From IMG/VR virus record IMGVR_UViG_3300026182_000002, positions 1-41,027 of that record: a stretch of DNA of 41,027 nucleotides, one strand, 5' to 3'. This document shows positions 1 through 9,234 of this stretch, piece by piece. Numbering within the stretch: position 1 is the first letter of the stretch; each line of letters opens with the position of its first letter. Source of the DNA: a virus. A program made the position numbers and the translations under genes. The notes below the pieces were generated by a model. That model saw nothing but the letters and a program-made list of their open reading frames with translations. It searched no databases and had not been told where the DNA came from.

Positions 1-483
1 ATCAGAGATACCCTTCTTAAAGGTCTCTGTATCAATTTTCTCTGCTGCATCTCTCATCTTACTTGCGGACATACCTGCAGCACCATCTGCATCTGGATCT
101 CTTTCTCCAGCAGACACACATTCCGCTGACCTATATGTAAATTCCACACCATTATTTCTATCTAATAGTGTTTTATAACTAGGAACTCTATCCGACCCAG
201 CAACCAGTGTCAAATCAGTATAAGTCCCCTGATATTCCTGCAATAGTTTGATGATAGTATTTATATCTTTATTGTAAATAATATGTGCTGCATGAGTAGG
301 AAACATCTTCTTCATATACTCCACCTTCTTATCAGATGGAAGAGGGTCTTTTGGTTTCTTGTTAGTATGAGTAGGATAGATGAAGTAGTCATCTCCTTTA
401 GCAATCTTAGCAACTGCCTCAATGAGTTTTTGATGTCCAATTGTTGGAGGATTAAATCTACCCCACGCTACTACTACTCTCAT
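1..483 (-). CDS. HxGH-type nucleotidyltransferase, C-terminus beyond window
   Basis: The frame opens at ATG 483 and is still open at base 1, so only the first 161 residues are visible. Residues 8-17 read GRFNPPTIGH, the N-terminal nucleotide-binding signature of the cytidylyltransferase/NMN-adenylyltransferase superfamily. AGSDR (95-99) and MSASKMR (138-144) fit the second and third superfamily motifs, the latter resembling ISSTxxR. The family transfers an AMP or CMP moiety from an NTP; NMN adenylyltransferase (NAD synthesis) is one possible activity, but the substrate cannot be read from the sequence. The start overlaps the stop of the upstream ligase-like gene as ATGA, so the two are probably translationally coupled. 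TATAAATA occurs inside the gene (complement of 258-265) and could be a late promoter for genes beyond the window, or chance. Confidence 0.8.
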   Translation of the reverse strand, partial: MRVVVAWGRFNPPTIGHQKLIEAVAKIAKGDDYFIYPTHTNKKPKDPLPSDKKVEYMKKMFPTHAAHIIYNKDINTIIKLLQEYQGTYTDLTLVAGSDRVPSYKTLLDRNNGVEFTYRSAECVSAGERDPDADGAAGMSASKMRDAAEKIDTETFKKGISD

Positions 484-1694
484 TTATCTCCTGCCACCCA
501 GTCTTTGGATACGTTAAAGTTTGCAACACTGAATGACAATCTGTCTACTAACTTGATTGCATTCCTTTCCTCACTGATAGCAACAAATCCTTCTGGTGCT
601 GTTATCTCATAACCGTTTTCTGTTTGTAGATAAGTGCCAATCTTCTCACCCCTCTCCAGTTTACGGACAAAGAATGTTTTAGCATTCTGCAACGTTGTAT
701 ATAGTCCAACTGCCTTAATCATCTGCGCTTCATTTGCTTCGATAAAATCCAGACCCGCATATAGTTTTGCAAGTTTAGTTGCCTTTGCCTTAGGTGTCTT
801 TACCTTGGCAACTGCTTTCTGCACTTCACCCTCAAAGTATTCCTTAAAGTTATTGACAAACTGCTTGGTATTGGTAACCTTGCGTCCCTGTCTAACATAG
901 GTATTGAAATATATTTTTAATCTGGGACCAACAGTTAACTGGTCGTTTGCCTCAATCTGTGCAGCAACCTCATCAAGGAATCCACCAGTTACTCTAACTA
1001 AAGCTGCACTGGCAGTCTTCATCCTCATTAGTTTCACTTTCTCTGCATCTGTCAGTAGGACATCCTTACCTAACTCATCAATCTCAGCAGACAACACAAG
1101 GATATCGCGACTGCTTCTCAATTTCTTGACATCATATCCAAAGGTAGCAGATAAAGTTTCAATAGATGAACCTCTATAAGTGGTGTGAAATACTACACCA
1201 ATCTTAGCATTCTTCGCTTTCTCATATAAGTCACTGTCCTCAGGAATGCAGTATGTAATTGTATTGGGTTTGAAAGTGATGCATCTTTTACCATCAATCG
1301 TTTCAAACTTCTTATCATCTGTAAATAACAAGTCACCCTGTGCTACACCATTGATACCAAGTTTAGGAAAATACTTCAGAGCATCTTTCAACTTGGCAAC
1401 TAGTCCAGGAGCGTGACCATGATTCATATCAACGTCTTCTGGAGCAAAGTTAATCTTCGCATCTTTGTTGAAGACAGATTTTGTGCCAACAAAAAACTCA
1501 CCTGTGCCAGGATACTTACCACAGAAAATAGCAGGAGCACCATCCCACTTGGTGGTTACCTTAAAATTCTTAGTAGGTTTACCAGAAAAAGAAGTGGCAA
1601 GCAAATCTAAAAACTTAAATGCATCCACTGCACCCTGCTTGCCATCAAACAAGATACTATCTTCTAAGTGTTCTAGGTGTGTATTCTTAGACAT
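480..1694 (-). CDS. Putative ATP-dependent ligase-like nucleotidyltransferase (possibly DUF6267)
   Basis: This 404-aa protein carries motifs of covalent nucleotidyltransferases (DNA/RNA ligases and capping enzymes) in the right order. KWDG at 49-52 is a motif I candidate with lysine 49 as the adenylated residue. QGDLL near 119-123 is motif III-like with Asp in place of the usual Glu. GVVFHTTY at 166-173 is IIIa-like. EGFV at 368-371 fits motif IV and AIKLVDR at 379-385 fits motif V. The long stretch between IIIa and IV (about 190 residues) is unusual. I recall cyanophage homologues being filed as DUF6267, but this was not checked. The start overlaps the preceding 540-aa gene as TGATG and the stop overlaps the nucleotidyltransferase start as ATGA, so the three genes form one coupled unit. 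The ligase activity is inference. Confidence 0.6.
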   Translation of the reverse strand: MSKNTHLEHLEDSILFDGKQGAVDAFKFLDLLATSFSGKPTKNFKVTTKWDGAPAIFCGKYPGTGEFFVGTKSVFNKDAKINFAPEDVDMNHGHAPGLVAKLKDALKYFPKLGINGVAQGDLLFTDDKKFETIDGKRCITFKPNTITYCIPEDSDLYEKAKNAKIGVVFHTTYRGSSIETLSATFGYDVKKLRSSRDILVLSAEIDELGKDVLLTDAEKVKLMRMKTASAALVRVTGGFLDEVAAQIEANDQLTVGPRLKIYFNTYVRQGRKVTNTKQFVNNFKEYFEGEVQKAVAKVKTPKAKATKLAKLYAGLDFIEANEAQMIKAVGLYTTLQNAKTFFVRKLERGEKIGTYLQTENGYEITAPEGFVAISEERNAIKLVDRLSFSVANFNVSKDWVAGDK

Positions 1695-3316
1695 CAGTAT
1701 ATCTTTCCGAAAGGTCCGTATCCTTTGCCTTCCTTCTTAGAAAGGAATAACATGTCTGCTAAAAAATTATTTAAATCATCAGGACTCAAATGCATGATTT
1801 TATCCAACCATGTAATTTGCTGACACTTTGAATTCCCCACCCACGGTTGGACCTGTAACGTATACTCTAGTCTATCAGCCGCCTGCTCTGGAGTCAATCT
1901 GGTCGTTTTGTAAAGTGTCACACCCTTGCTATCAAGGAATTTTAATTTCTTCACATAGTCGTCTTTCTTAGAATCAAACTCTTCTGGAGAGAAAGGATAA
2001 GAAGTTTTATTTGTATCAAAATTCAATCCATAACTACTCATCAAATCAACAACTAAACTGACTGTTGCTTTACCTAATCTTGCCCCAGTGCGTGGTCTTT
2101 CGGTGCCTTCATATTTAAGTCCAGACCCACTTTTATCAGAGCTACTATTCGCCTTCACCTGAAAACTTACCTTATCATTAGCGCACCAGATAACTGTGTC
2201 CTGTGTAATAGGACCATCTTTTGCCTCATCAAAATATGAGTGTGCTCCAGAGAATGCATATTGTTTTTTAAATTCTGTGTCACTTCTATCAGAAATAAAT
2301 TTCTCTGTTGTGTTAACTGCCACATAAATCATTTCCTGTCCTTTAGTAATCTTCTTTAAAGACACTCCTATGATTTCATGACTGTTGTATGCATTCCTCA
2401 GAATACTATTCAACTGCTCAAGATTTACCATGGCACTTGCACTACTCTTAGGTCCATCATATTTACATGATGCTTCAATCTGTCTCTTCCACTTATCTTT
2501 GTTTTTAATCAACCAAATATCAGCTGGATTCCAATTATCTTTTTTTGATATGCCATAATTTTTATTAATAAAATCGCTTATGTATTCCATAAAAGAATCA
2601 CTGGAATCCGACCCTGGTATGGTATACGTTGTATTGTTAGCGTGATACTTCCCTCTATTAAATTCTGTAAATGATGGACTAGAAATCACTCGCAGGAATG
2701 CTCGATTAGATTGATAGAAAGTATCTAACCATGAGTCATCTGGTCCGTCTGGCATCTTCCCAATCAGAGTCCAAATATCTACCAACTCTTTCCAAGTCTC
2801 TTTATCTTCTTTAATATCGTCAGCACTATTAAAATTTTTATTTCTTTGTATTGCTTGACGCATTACCCATAAAACTCCCAACTCAGACATTGCTGTCATA
2901 GCAGCTGCGCTGACTTTCACTCCAGCAGCATTTACATTGAGTTTTGATGTCTGCACAAATTTAACTACTTGTGGAAGTTTACCTCCTTGGAAGTTATAGT
3001 TTTGTGCAAACTTAATTTCTACTTCCTGTCCATTTTTATAGTTGCCAATGTTGGGTTTATTTTTATATGCGTTAATAATTTTATTTACTGTGGCAGCCCC
3101 AGTTTTAATAACTATATTACTTAATCCACTTCTTCTAGCATTAAAATTTGGCATGGCAATAAATTCACCATTCATAAAACTATCATCGATTTTAAATTTC
3201 GTTAAATCAAGTTGCTCAACCCCAGCAGCTTTCATCACAGCAGATGCAGTTTCTTTATTCTTTTTCGTCTTAAAAGATTGGACGAATCTTAGTGGTGATA
3301 AACTTACCCAAGCCAT
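1694..3316 (-). CDS. Conserved-looking 540-aa protein of unknown function
   Basis: No function recognised. The frame can be extended upstream to a TTG at 3334, but GGGAGG (complement of 3325-3330) sits 8 bases before ATG 3316, which sets the start at MAWVSLSPLRF. The protein is soluble-looking, basic and without evident membrane segments. A central block (about residues 255-330) contains NWNPADIWL followed by LEQLNSIL and GVSLKKI, which looks like a conserved structured core. Ala-rich helices lie near residues 130-160. It heads a coupled set with the ligase-like protein and the HxGH nucleotidyltransferase, and a CTAAATA late motif lies just upstream. This suggests late expression together with those two enzymes. 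A structural role, a nuclease or an enzyme partner are all open. Confidence 0.75.
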   Translation of the reverse strand: MAWVSLSPLRFVQSFKTKKNKETASAVMKAAGVEQLDLTKFKIDDSFMNGEFIAMPNFNARRSGLSNIVIKTGAATVNKIINAYKNKPNIGNYKNGQEVEIKFAQNYNFQGGKLPQVVKFVQTSKLNVNAAGVKVSAAAMTAMSELGVLWVMRQAIQRNKNFNSADDIKEDKETWKELVDIWTLIGKMPDGPDDSWLDTFYQSNRAFLRVISSPSFTEFNRGKYHANNTTYTIPGSDSSDSFMEYISDFINKNYGISKKDNWNPADIWLIKNKDKWKRQIEASCKYDGPKSSASAMVNLEQLNSILRNAYNSHEIIGVSLKKITKGQEMIYVAVNTTEKFISDRSDTEFKKQYAFSGAHSYFDEAKDGPITQDTVIWCANDKVSFQVKANSSSDKSGSGLKYEGTERPRTGARLGKATVSLVVDLMSSYGLNFDTNKTSYPFSPEEFDSKKDDYVKKLKFLDSKGVTLYKTTRLTPEQAADRLEYTLQVQPWVGNSKCQQITWLDKIMHLSPDDLNNFLADMLFLSKKEGKGYGPFGKIY

Positions 3317-3336
3317 ATAAAAAACCTCCCGCAAAG

Positions 3337-3343
3337 TATTTAG
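3337..3343 (-). promoter_or_regulatory. Candidate late promoter CTAAATA
   Basis: Minus-strand CTAAATA overlaps the stop codon of the 65-aa gene and lies about 21 bases before the start of the 540-aa gene. CTAAATA/NATAAATA is the reported cyanophage form of the T4 late promoter. The position suits late transcription of the ligase-like module. Confidence 0.45.
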
Positions 3344-3537
3344 GGAAGGTCTTTAAGATAGTCTTTTTCTGATTGATATGGATGTTTTTCTCCAGACCAT
3401 ATCTGGTATCCTTCTATTACTTCTGGCAATAACCACTGGTCAACACGATAGCAATATTGCCAATTAACTGGTTGAATACAATTCATTACCACCACTTGGA
3501 AAAAAGCTACCGTGTGAATCCAGAGTGTTTGCATCAT
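3340..3537 (-). CDS. Small hypothetical protein (65 aa)
   Basis: Not recognised. It is aromatic-rich (several Trp and Tyr), with a hydrophobic N-terminal third (residues 3-20, including HTVAFFQVVVM) that might be a short membrane or amphipathic segment, followed by a polar tail ending in KDLP. The start is one of two adjacent ATG codons (3537 or 3534); the first overlaps the stop of the 23-aa upstream peptide as ATGA, which supports it. Its stop codon is part of the CTAAATA late motif. It is the last gene of the run that includes ferredoxin and mazG. Confidence 0.55.
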   Translation of the reverse strand: MMQTLWIHTVAFFQVVVMNCIQPVNWQYCYRVDQWLLPEVIEGYQIWSGEKHPYQSEKDYLKDLP

Positions 3538-3605
3538 TTTTTAGGGGTAAGTTTGTAGGCACCGAACAGTGTTCCAGCGATAAGAGCGATCATTAGAATT
3601 TCCAT
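3534..3605 (-). CDS. Putative 23-aa single-span membrane peptide
   Basis: A 24-codon frame fills the space between ferredoxin and the 65-aa gene. Its ATG shares a base with the ferredoxin stop (TAATG) and its TGA stop overlaps the next start (ATGA), so it is coupled on both sides. The translation is [19 protein letters not shown] followed by TPKK: one hydrophobic stretch of about 15 residues with a basic C-terminal end, which resembles a one-span membrane peptide. Nothing further is recognised. The perfect fit between two overlapping starts and stops is the main reason to accept such a short gene. Confidence 0.5.
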   Translation of the reverse strand: MEILMIALIAGTLFGAYKLTPKK

Positions 3606-3892
3606 TAGTAAAGTTCCTCTTCTTTTTCTGAGTAGATTACTACATCACTGGTGGGATATGAAACACACATTAGAAGAAATCCTGCTTCCAATTGGTCATC
3701 ATCTATAAACGATTGCTCTTCTTGGTCTACTGTACCACTTTCAATTTTACCAGCACAGGTACTACAAGCACCAGCACGACATGAATATGGCATATCTAAA
3801 CCTGCCTCATCAGCAGCGTCTAGAATATATTGGTCTGGAGCACAATCAAAAGTAGATTCTGTACCGTCTGGTGCTTTAATAGTTACTTGCAT
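3605..3892 (-). CDS. petF: Plant-type [2Fe-2S] ferredoxin
   Basis: This 95-aa protein has full ferredoxin length. The cluster ligands are visible as C38, C43 and C46 (CRAGACSTC) plus C76 (LLMC), the spacing of photosynthetic [2Fe-2S] ferredoxins. The protein is strongly acidic, as expected for a ferredoxin that docks on basic partner surfaces. In cyanobacteria such ferredoxins carry electrons from photosystem I to reductases, including FNR and bilin reductases. Phage copies are a known cyanophage auxiliary gene. It lies downstream of mazG with a 29-base gap and no strong ribosome binding site, and is followed by the coupled 23-aa peptide. Confidence 0.95.
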   Translation of the reverse strand: MQVTIKAPDGTESTFDCAPDQYILDAADEAGLDMPYSCRAGACSTCAGKIESGTVDQEEQSFIDDDQLEAGFLLMCVSYPTSDVVIYSEKEEELY

Positions 3893-3921
3893 CAGTATAT
3901 TTTGTAGGTGCTAACTATATA

Positions 3922-4344
3922 TTATCTATCATCAGAGGCACGATTTTCAGAGAAGTAAGGGTCAAAAGTTCCTTTAGGATATCTCTTCTCTAGTTTCTCT
4001 ACGTTCCTTACGATAACGTCATCAAAAGATATGTCCAAAGCCATACAAGCTTGTGCCACATACCACATAACGTCACCCAACTCAATAATAAGATGCTCTC
4101 TATTGTCGTCATTCCAAGGTTTACCTTGAAACACCATCTTCTTAATGATCTCAAGGAACTCACCAGACTCAGCAGCAAGCCCAACGCCAGCAGTGGTAAG
4201 ACGTTCAATATTGGCACCCTGGCGGTCAAGGTCACCCAGACGGTCAGCAAGACTGACAAAATCTTTAGAACTATCGGATGTGACAGCATCTACAAACTCT
4301 TCATACTTAGAGAAATCAATATTACGTTTCATAGTCTTGGTCAT
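3922..4344 (-). CDS. mazG: MazG-like nucleotide pyrophosphohydrolase
   Basis: This 140-aa protein has the MazG metal-binding helix signature: E59-x-x-E62 followed by E88-x-x-D91 (ESGE...ELGD), with the usual connecting hydrophobic helices and MWYV after the second pair. MazG enzymes hydrolyse NTPs or dNTPs to NMP and pyrophosphate. Cyanophage MazG was once proposed to lower ppGpp, though work on phage enzymes points to dNTP hydrolysis, with possible use in recycling host DNA. The start overlaps the gp41 stop as ATGA, so it is read from the replication transcript. Confidence 0.9.
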   Translation of the reverse strand: MTKTMKRNIDFSKYEEFVDAVTSDSSKDFVSLADRLGDLDRQGANIERLTTAGVGLAAESGEFLEIIKKMVFQGKPWNDDNREHLIIELGDVMWYVAQACMALDISFDDVIVRNVEKLEKRYPKGTFDPYFSENRASDDR

Positions 4345-5732
4345 ACAATAAATTCAGTAAACTTAGTAAATTTGTTTTTGGTTTGAGGTTGCTCCTCATA
4401 TTCGTATTCCTCATCAGCGATCGTGATTGAAGAATCTGGGACATCGACATTATACAACTTCATTTTTGACCTGTCAACACCAACGAGAAATTTCTTATGA
4501 TAATTTAAATCGTTGTATCTGTTTTTCAATTGCTTTACAAGAATGTGACCATCCTTTTCCAAATCCTCTGTAGAGATGAGAGCAAACATAAGGTCAGCAG
4601 TAGCTGGCAAGCCAAAGGACTCACTGGTATCAGTGAGATCGACATCAGAATTACCATACCCAGACCTAGTAGTCTGGGTAGCAGAAACGATTGGAAGATT
4701 GAATTCCACTGCCAACCCTCGTAGTTCTTCAGCGATTGCTTTGACATATGTATAGGAGTTTACAATAGCTCCTTTGTATCTTGCAGAGGCACAGATATTT
4801 AGATAGTCAATAAAAATGATATCTGGTTTAAAAGTCTTCTTCAATGACAACTCATTAAGAAGAGACTTAAAGTGTCCAACGTGTGCAGATGCAGTAGGGT
4901 ATTCTTTGATTATAAACCTACCCATCGTCTTGCGTCCGATGTCTTTGATACGAGATGTGAAAATAGTTTCGGGAAGTGATGCAATATCTCTGATATTTAC
5001 ATTAAGAAGATTGGCGTCAACACGCTCAGCAATCTTTTCCTCAGACATCTCACATGTAATGTAGAGGACATTCTTTCCTTGCTGTAATGCCTGAGCAGCA
5101 CAGTGACACATGAATAGAGACTTACCTACACCTGTGCCTGCCAATGCTACATTGAGAGTCTTATTAGGAAGACCACCTTTTGTAATTAGATTGAATTTCT
5201 CCAAGTCAAAAGGCATCTTATCTTCTTCCAGATGGTAGAAATCATAACGCTCTTCGACGTTTTCGATGTAGTCGTGACCGACGTGCTCGTCGAAAGATAC
5301 CGCCAAGGCTTCTTGGAGTATGCTGGGTATCGCATCCTTTGAAACTTTCTTCTCTCCTCCATCAGCAATCTTGATCGATTCAAGTAAGGCGAGATAGATT
5401 GCTCTGTCTTTACACCACTTCTCCGTCGTGTCAAGTAACCAGTTGTATTCAACGGAGTCATCATGAAGCGACTGAATCGTCTTAACAGCGTTTTGATAGG
5501 TCTCATCATTAAGGTCTTTTCTATTTTGTAAGTTGATAATCAACACTTCTGAAGTGGGCATCAAGTCATAGTTACTTGCAAAATCCCACACCTCTTCGTA
5601 GATTACTTTTTCATGTTGCTCATCAAAGTAATCTGGTTTTACGAAGGGGACAACCTTTCTATAAAATTGCTCATTACACAGAAGGTTGCGTAGAATAGTT
5701 GTTTCAATTCTCTCACTCATCGCCGCTACCAT
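4341..5732 (-). CDS. gp41: Replicative DNA helicase gp41 (DnaB-like)
   Basis: This RecA-fold replicative helicase drives fork unwinding and loads the primase. Walker A is AGTGVGKS near residues 198-205 and Walker B is IIFIDYL about 110 residues later. The N-terminal 150 residues match the DnaB/gp41 helical domain, and the length (463 aa) is close to T4 gp41 (475 aa). Two starts are possible: ATG 5732 ([10 protein letters not shown]) or ATG 5720 (MSERIE). Both overlap the 3' end of uvsX and neither has a strong Shine-Dalgarno. The helicase lies directly downstream of uvsX and gene 43, the usual T4-like replication order. Confidence 0.95.
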   Translation of the reverse strand: MVAAMSERIETTILRNLLCNEQFYRKVVPFVKPDYFDEQHEKVIYEEVWDFASNYDLMPTSEVLIINLQNRKDLNDETYQNAVKTIQSLHDDSVEYNWLLDTTEKWCKDRAIYLALLESIKIADGGEKKVSKDAIPSILQEALAVSFDEHVGHDYIENVEERYDFYHLEEDKMPFDLEKFNLITKGGLPNKTLNVALAGTGVGKSLFMCHCAAQALQQGKNVLYITCEMSEEKIAERVDANLLNVNIRDIASLPETIFTSRIKDIGRKTMGRFIIKEYPTASAHVGHFKSLLNELSLKKTFKPDIIFIDYLNICASARYKGAIVNSYTYVKAIAEELRGLAVEFNLPIVSATQTTRSGYGNSDVDLTDTSESFGLPATADLMFALISTEDLEKDGHILVKQLKNRYNDLNYHKKFLVGVDRSKMKLYNVDVPDSSITIADEEYEYEEQPQTKNKFTKFTEFIV

Positions 5733-6735
5733 ACATAAATTCTTTCTTTGCTGCTTCGTCTAATGCTTGCATTATTTCGGGGGTGAAATATTTTTCGGGA
5801 TTAGAAAGTACAACAGAAGGATAAACGGAAGATTCCCCAAAAACAATCCTATTACCCCTGCGCTGGAAGACTCCGTATTTCTGACCCAATTCCAATAGTC
5901 CATAATACTTGTCAAGTCCGCGTGAGTCATAGAATAATCGTGTTTCAATTTGTGAGTTTTCTTTAGTGAATCTCGATTTCTGTGTCTTCACCTTAATAAT
6001 ATTTCCTACAACATCAGTGCCATCTTTTTCTTTCTTCTTAGAAAGGAAAAGAATACTAGATGCAGAATATTTCAATCCAGTACCTCCACCCATTTCTTTT
6101 GTAGGGACATAAGCACCAACAACTTCATAAGTGTGGTTGGTAACGATAAGTGGAATACCTGCCTGTCCAAGTTTGAGTGACAGGATACGGAAGATGGATT
6201 TGATAACCTGAGCACGGGTCATGTCACGGGTCTCTTTGCCATCAGTAGCATCCTGCACTTCCTTGGAGGTAGACAGCATCCCAAGAGAGTCTAGCACAAA
6301 GAGCAGAGGAGGTCTATCCTCTTTCTTCAATTTCATATATTCGTCAACAACCTTAATGCTCTGGGTGCGAAACTCCTGCACAGTAGTGACAGGGACCAAT
6401 CCCACACGCTTCACATCAATGTCGCGAGTCTCCATCATGTCCTTAGAAATAGCAGATTCCGTCTCAAAGTAAATCACCTGAGCATCTGGATTCGACTGAA
6501 GGAAACTCCTGACTACCGAGAGGGCAAAGAAGGTTTTACCTGTGCTGGACTCTCCTGCAAGCGCAGTGATTTTGTTTGCTGGGAGACCACCAAAAATGCT
6601 CCCAGACACAAGAGCATTGAGGATGTAAGAGCCAGTGTCCACAAACGAATCACAATCCCCCGTGGAGACGCCTTCATCAACCACTGTTGCATATTCATTA
6701 TTCAACTCCTTAATAACATTGTTTAGAAAACTCAT
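5713..6735 (-). CDS. uvsX: UvsX RecA-like recombinase
   Basis: This strand-exchange ATPase works in recombination-dependent replication and repair. Walker A is GESSTGKT at 61-68 and Walker B is LLFVLDSLG near residues 143-151; [11 protein letters not shown] further on fits the RecA/UvsX L2 region. The length is 340 aa against 391 aa in T4, typical of cyanophage UvsX. The start is ATG 6735, 6 bases after the gene 43 stop. UvsY and UvsW, its partners in T4, are encoded at 23.4-23.8 and 21.9-23.4 kb. Confidence 0.97.
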   Translation of the reverse strand: MSFLNNVIKELNNEYATVVDEGVSTGDCDSFVDTGSYILNALVSGSIFGGLPANKITALAGESSTGKTFFALSVVRSFLQSNPDAQVIYFETESAISKDMMETRDIDVKRVGLVPVTTVQEFRTQSIKVVDEYMKLKKEDRPPLLFVLDSLGMLSTSKEVQDATDGKETRDMTRAQVIKSIFRILSLKLGQAGIPLIVTNHTYEVVGAYVPTKEMGGGTGLKYSASSILFLSKKKEKDGTDVVGNIIKVKTQKSRFTKENSQIETRLFYDSRGLDKYYGLLELGQKYGVFQRRGNRIVFGESSVYPSVVLSNPEKYFTPEIMQALDEAAKKEFMYGSGDE

Positions 6736-6741
6736 AATACC

Positions 6742-9234
6742 TCAAAAGAAACTCATTAGATTGCCACGCTTTTCGGACTGCCATCCAATAGATTCTAGCA
6801 CATTTCTTAGTGGGTCAAGAAATGACTTCTCAAACTGTAATTGATAATCTACATACTTCTCAAGATTCAATTCCGTGGGCAGTTGCTGGAAAAAAGAAAT
6901 TACATTTTCACCAATAGGGTTTGGTGTCTTGAGATAGATAAACTTAATCTTCTCTCCCTCTTGAATAACAGGATATTTATTTTCTACATTATTTTTCCTG
7001 ACATAGTGATTATAAAGCAACGCACCCCTAACATGAATTGGAGTGCCCTTAGCATAGATGTCTGTGCCATTACGATACTTGTCCAGACCATTAACACCGC
7101 GAGGGAAAGCAATGTTTAAATAATTTTGCTCACGAGTATCTCCTTTGATTTCATCAATGAAACTAATGACATCATCATTCTTTTGGGTAATGATAATCTT
7201 GAATGCTGTGTATAGTTTATCACGGAAGTATGCAGGTGTCGAGGACCTAGCAGTTTCCAATCCCATGATTTTCATCTTAGGCTCAGCATATCGGACTCCT
7301 TCGCTATCCCACACGTTGAGAATGTATCGCTTCTTAGCAGTCCAGATGCCACGCTCAGCGATATTCTCACGCTTCATCTTCATCTTCTGATCGTACGCCG
7401 CCAAGTAATCAGACAATTCCTGATATGAACATTCAATAAAAGGTTCCAGTTTCTCTTGGCATATCTTGTCAAGTATACCCACAATTGCTGTTTTGTCGCC
7501 AGACTTAGCACTAAAAAATTTATTAACAAGAGGTCCGAGATTAAGATAGATTGAGTCAGTGTCTGATGCAATGACGTAATCCTCCTTGTCTGTAGAGAGT
7601 AGTTTATTTAGATATTCATTTACCTTCTTTTCAATCCAACGAATAGACAGTTGTCCAGAAAGTGTGATGGCTTCTGCAATCTCCAACTTATAATAACGGA
7701 AGTGCTCATTGCCAATCGCGCCATAAGCACTGTTAAGTTGAATCTTACGTGCCATCTGAATGTTGTTACATCTAGAAATCTCTTTCCTCAATTCCATAGT
7801 AGGAGTTTTTTCGTATTGCTGCTTTGCAGCAAGCATCTTCTTCTTATAAATCGTGCGGTCCTGATAGATTTTATCCATCAGTTTAGGCAAGAATCCCTGC
7901 TCCTTGGTTGTGTAATGAGTGCCGTTGGCACACATTGTTTCTCCTACAAGGTCAGAAGTGTCATGATCTTTGTCTAACAGCATATCTACATTGACACTAC
8001 TACGACGTGATAGGAGCGTCTCTGGAGACAAGTTGTATTGCATGATAAGGTGAGGGTATAGAGAGTTAAGGTCAAACGATACCACCCAGTCATACATGCC
8101 AGGGACAGGCTCTTTCACATATGCACCAGCATACTGGGTGTCCTTAAAAGATTTCTGCTTAGGGGGAATAGCAATCTTCTGTTTATCAAGATAGATGAAG
8201 ATAATATTATCCCACATACGGACCTGAGAGTATACATCTTCATAGTTTACCTTGGCATCATATGCCATGGTGAATGCCAACTCCAGAAGTTTCATCTTGT
8301 CGTCAAGACGGTCTACCAGACGCACGTCATGGATGTTATATTCAACAAACTTGTGCCAGTCATTTGTATAGAATTCTCTGAAAGTATCAAACTCAGAGTG
8401 GTCAAGTTTCTTCTGCTCCAACTCCACAAATGCGATGTGGTCTAAGCGATATGATTCCTGGTTAGTATAAGTAAACTTCTTATATAACTCAAGATAATCA
8501 AGACAAGAAACACCAGTGATGTCATATGCAATCTGCTTACGACCCTTGATATAAATTTCACGGTCAGAGACCATCTTCCATGGAGACAACATCCTGGTGT
8601 ATTTGTCGCCAATCATACGAGTCATACGGCGACAGATATATGGAATATCGAATAGTTGGACATTCCATCCAGTGATTACATCGGGGATATTTTGTTGCCA
8701 CCATCCCAGAAACGAGTGGAGAAGTTTTATCTCATCGTCACAATGAATGTAATCAACCTGCTTATCTTTATTAGGGAAAGCTTTGCTACCCCACACAGTG
8801 ATACGATTGGTAAAAGAATCATGCAAAGATATAAGAAGAATCTCTTGGTCAGCAGATTCGATGTTAGGAAAACCATTCTCTGCTCCCGTCTCGATATCAA
8901 CCGTGAAGACACGAATGAGAGAGCTATCAAATTTGACTTCATCTCCTGGATACTTGTCGTTAATGTATTGGTATAAGTATCTAGTATTACCATGAATCTC
9001 AAATTCTTCAACGTCAGCATACTGTTGCAAAAACTGACGACAGTCAGAAATTCTTCCTGGCATTACACGACGCAAAGGACGACCGTCGAGACTTTTGTAA
9101 TCTGTTACATCTTTTTTTGAAGAAACAAAAAGGGAGGGTTTGAAGTCCTCCCTGTATTGCACATCCGTGCCATTCTCATGGGCACGGACAAGAATCTTGT
9201 TACCAACTTGCTCAACGTTCTTGTAAAACTTCAT
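6742..9234 (-). CDS. gp43: DNA polymerase gp43 (family B)
   Basis: This replicative polymerase has a proofreading domain. The Exo I motif is FTVDIET around residues 110-116. Polymerase motif A is DLNSLYP, motif B includes KIQLNSAYGA, and motif C is ASDTDSIYL. It is 830 aa against 898 aa in T4. An upstream TTG at 9261 extends the frame, but ATG 9234 (MKFYKNVEQ) has GAAGAGG 5 bases upstream and is the likely start. That ribosome binding site lies in the acidic C-terminal codons of the preceding gene, which overlaps by 23 bases. The C-terminus ends MSFF, consistent with a clamp-binding tail for gp45. Confidence 0.97.
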   Translation of the reverse strand: MKFYKNVEQVGNKILVRAHENGTDVQYREDFKPSLFVSSKKDVTDYKSLDGRPLRRVMPGRISDCRQFLQQYADVEEFEIHGNTRYLYQYINDKYPGDEVKFDSSLIRVFTVDIETGAENGFPNIESADQEILLISLHDSFTNRITVWGSKAFPNKDKQVDYIHCDDEIKLLHSFLGWWQQNIPDVITGWNVQLFDIPYICRRMTRMIGDKYTRMLSPWKMVSDREIYIKGRKQIAYDITGVSCLDYLELYKKFTYTNQESYRLDHIAFVELEQKKLDHSEFDTFREFYTNDWHKFVEYNIHDVRLVDRLDDKMKLLELAFTMAYDAKVNYEDVYSQVRMWDNIIFIYLDKQKIAIPPKQKSFKDTQYAGAYVKEPVPGMYDWVVSFDLNSLYPHLIMQYNLSPETLLSRRSSVNVDMLLDKDHDTSDLVGETMCANGTHYTTKEQGFLPKLMDKIYQDRTIYKKKMLAAKQQYEKTPTMELRKEISRCNNIQMARKIQLNSAYGAIGNEHFRYYKLEIAEAITLSGQLSIRWIEKKVNEYLNKLLSTDKEDYVIASDTDSIYLNLGPLVNKFFSAKSGDKTAIVGILDKICQEKLEPFIECSYQELSDYLAAYDQKMKMKRENIAERGIWTAKKRYILNVWDSEGVRYAEPKMKIMGLETARSSTPAYFRDKLYTAFKIIITQKNDDVISFIDEIKGDTREQNYLNIAFPRGVNGLDKYRNGTDIYAKGTPIHVRGALLYNHYVRKNNVENKYPVIQEGEKIKFIYLKTPNPIGENVISFFQQLPTELNLEKYVDYQLQFEKSFLDPLRNVLESIGWQSEKRGNLMSFF

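Noticed and set aside
258-265. TATAAATA inside the nucleotidyltransferase gene
   Set aside because: Not counted as a promoter: coding location, and no downstream start is visible in the window. Similar coding matches occur in genes 41, 43, 46, uvsW and uvsY.
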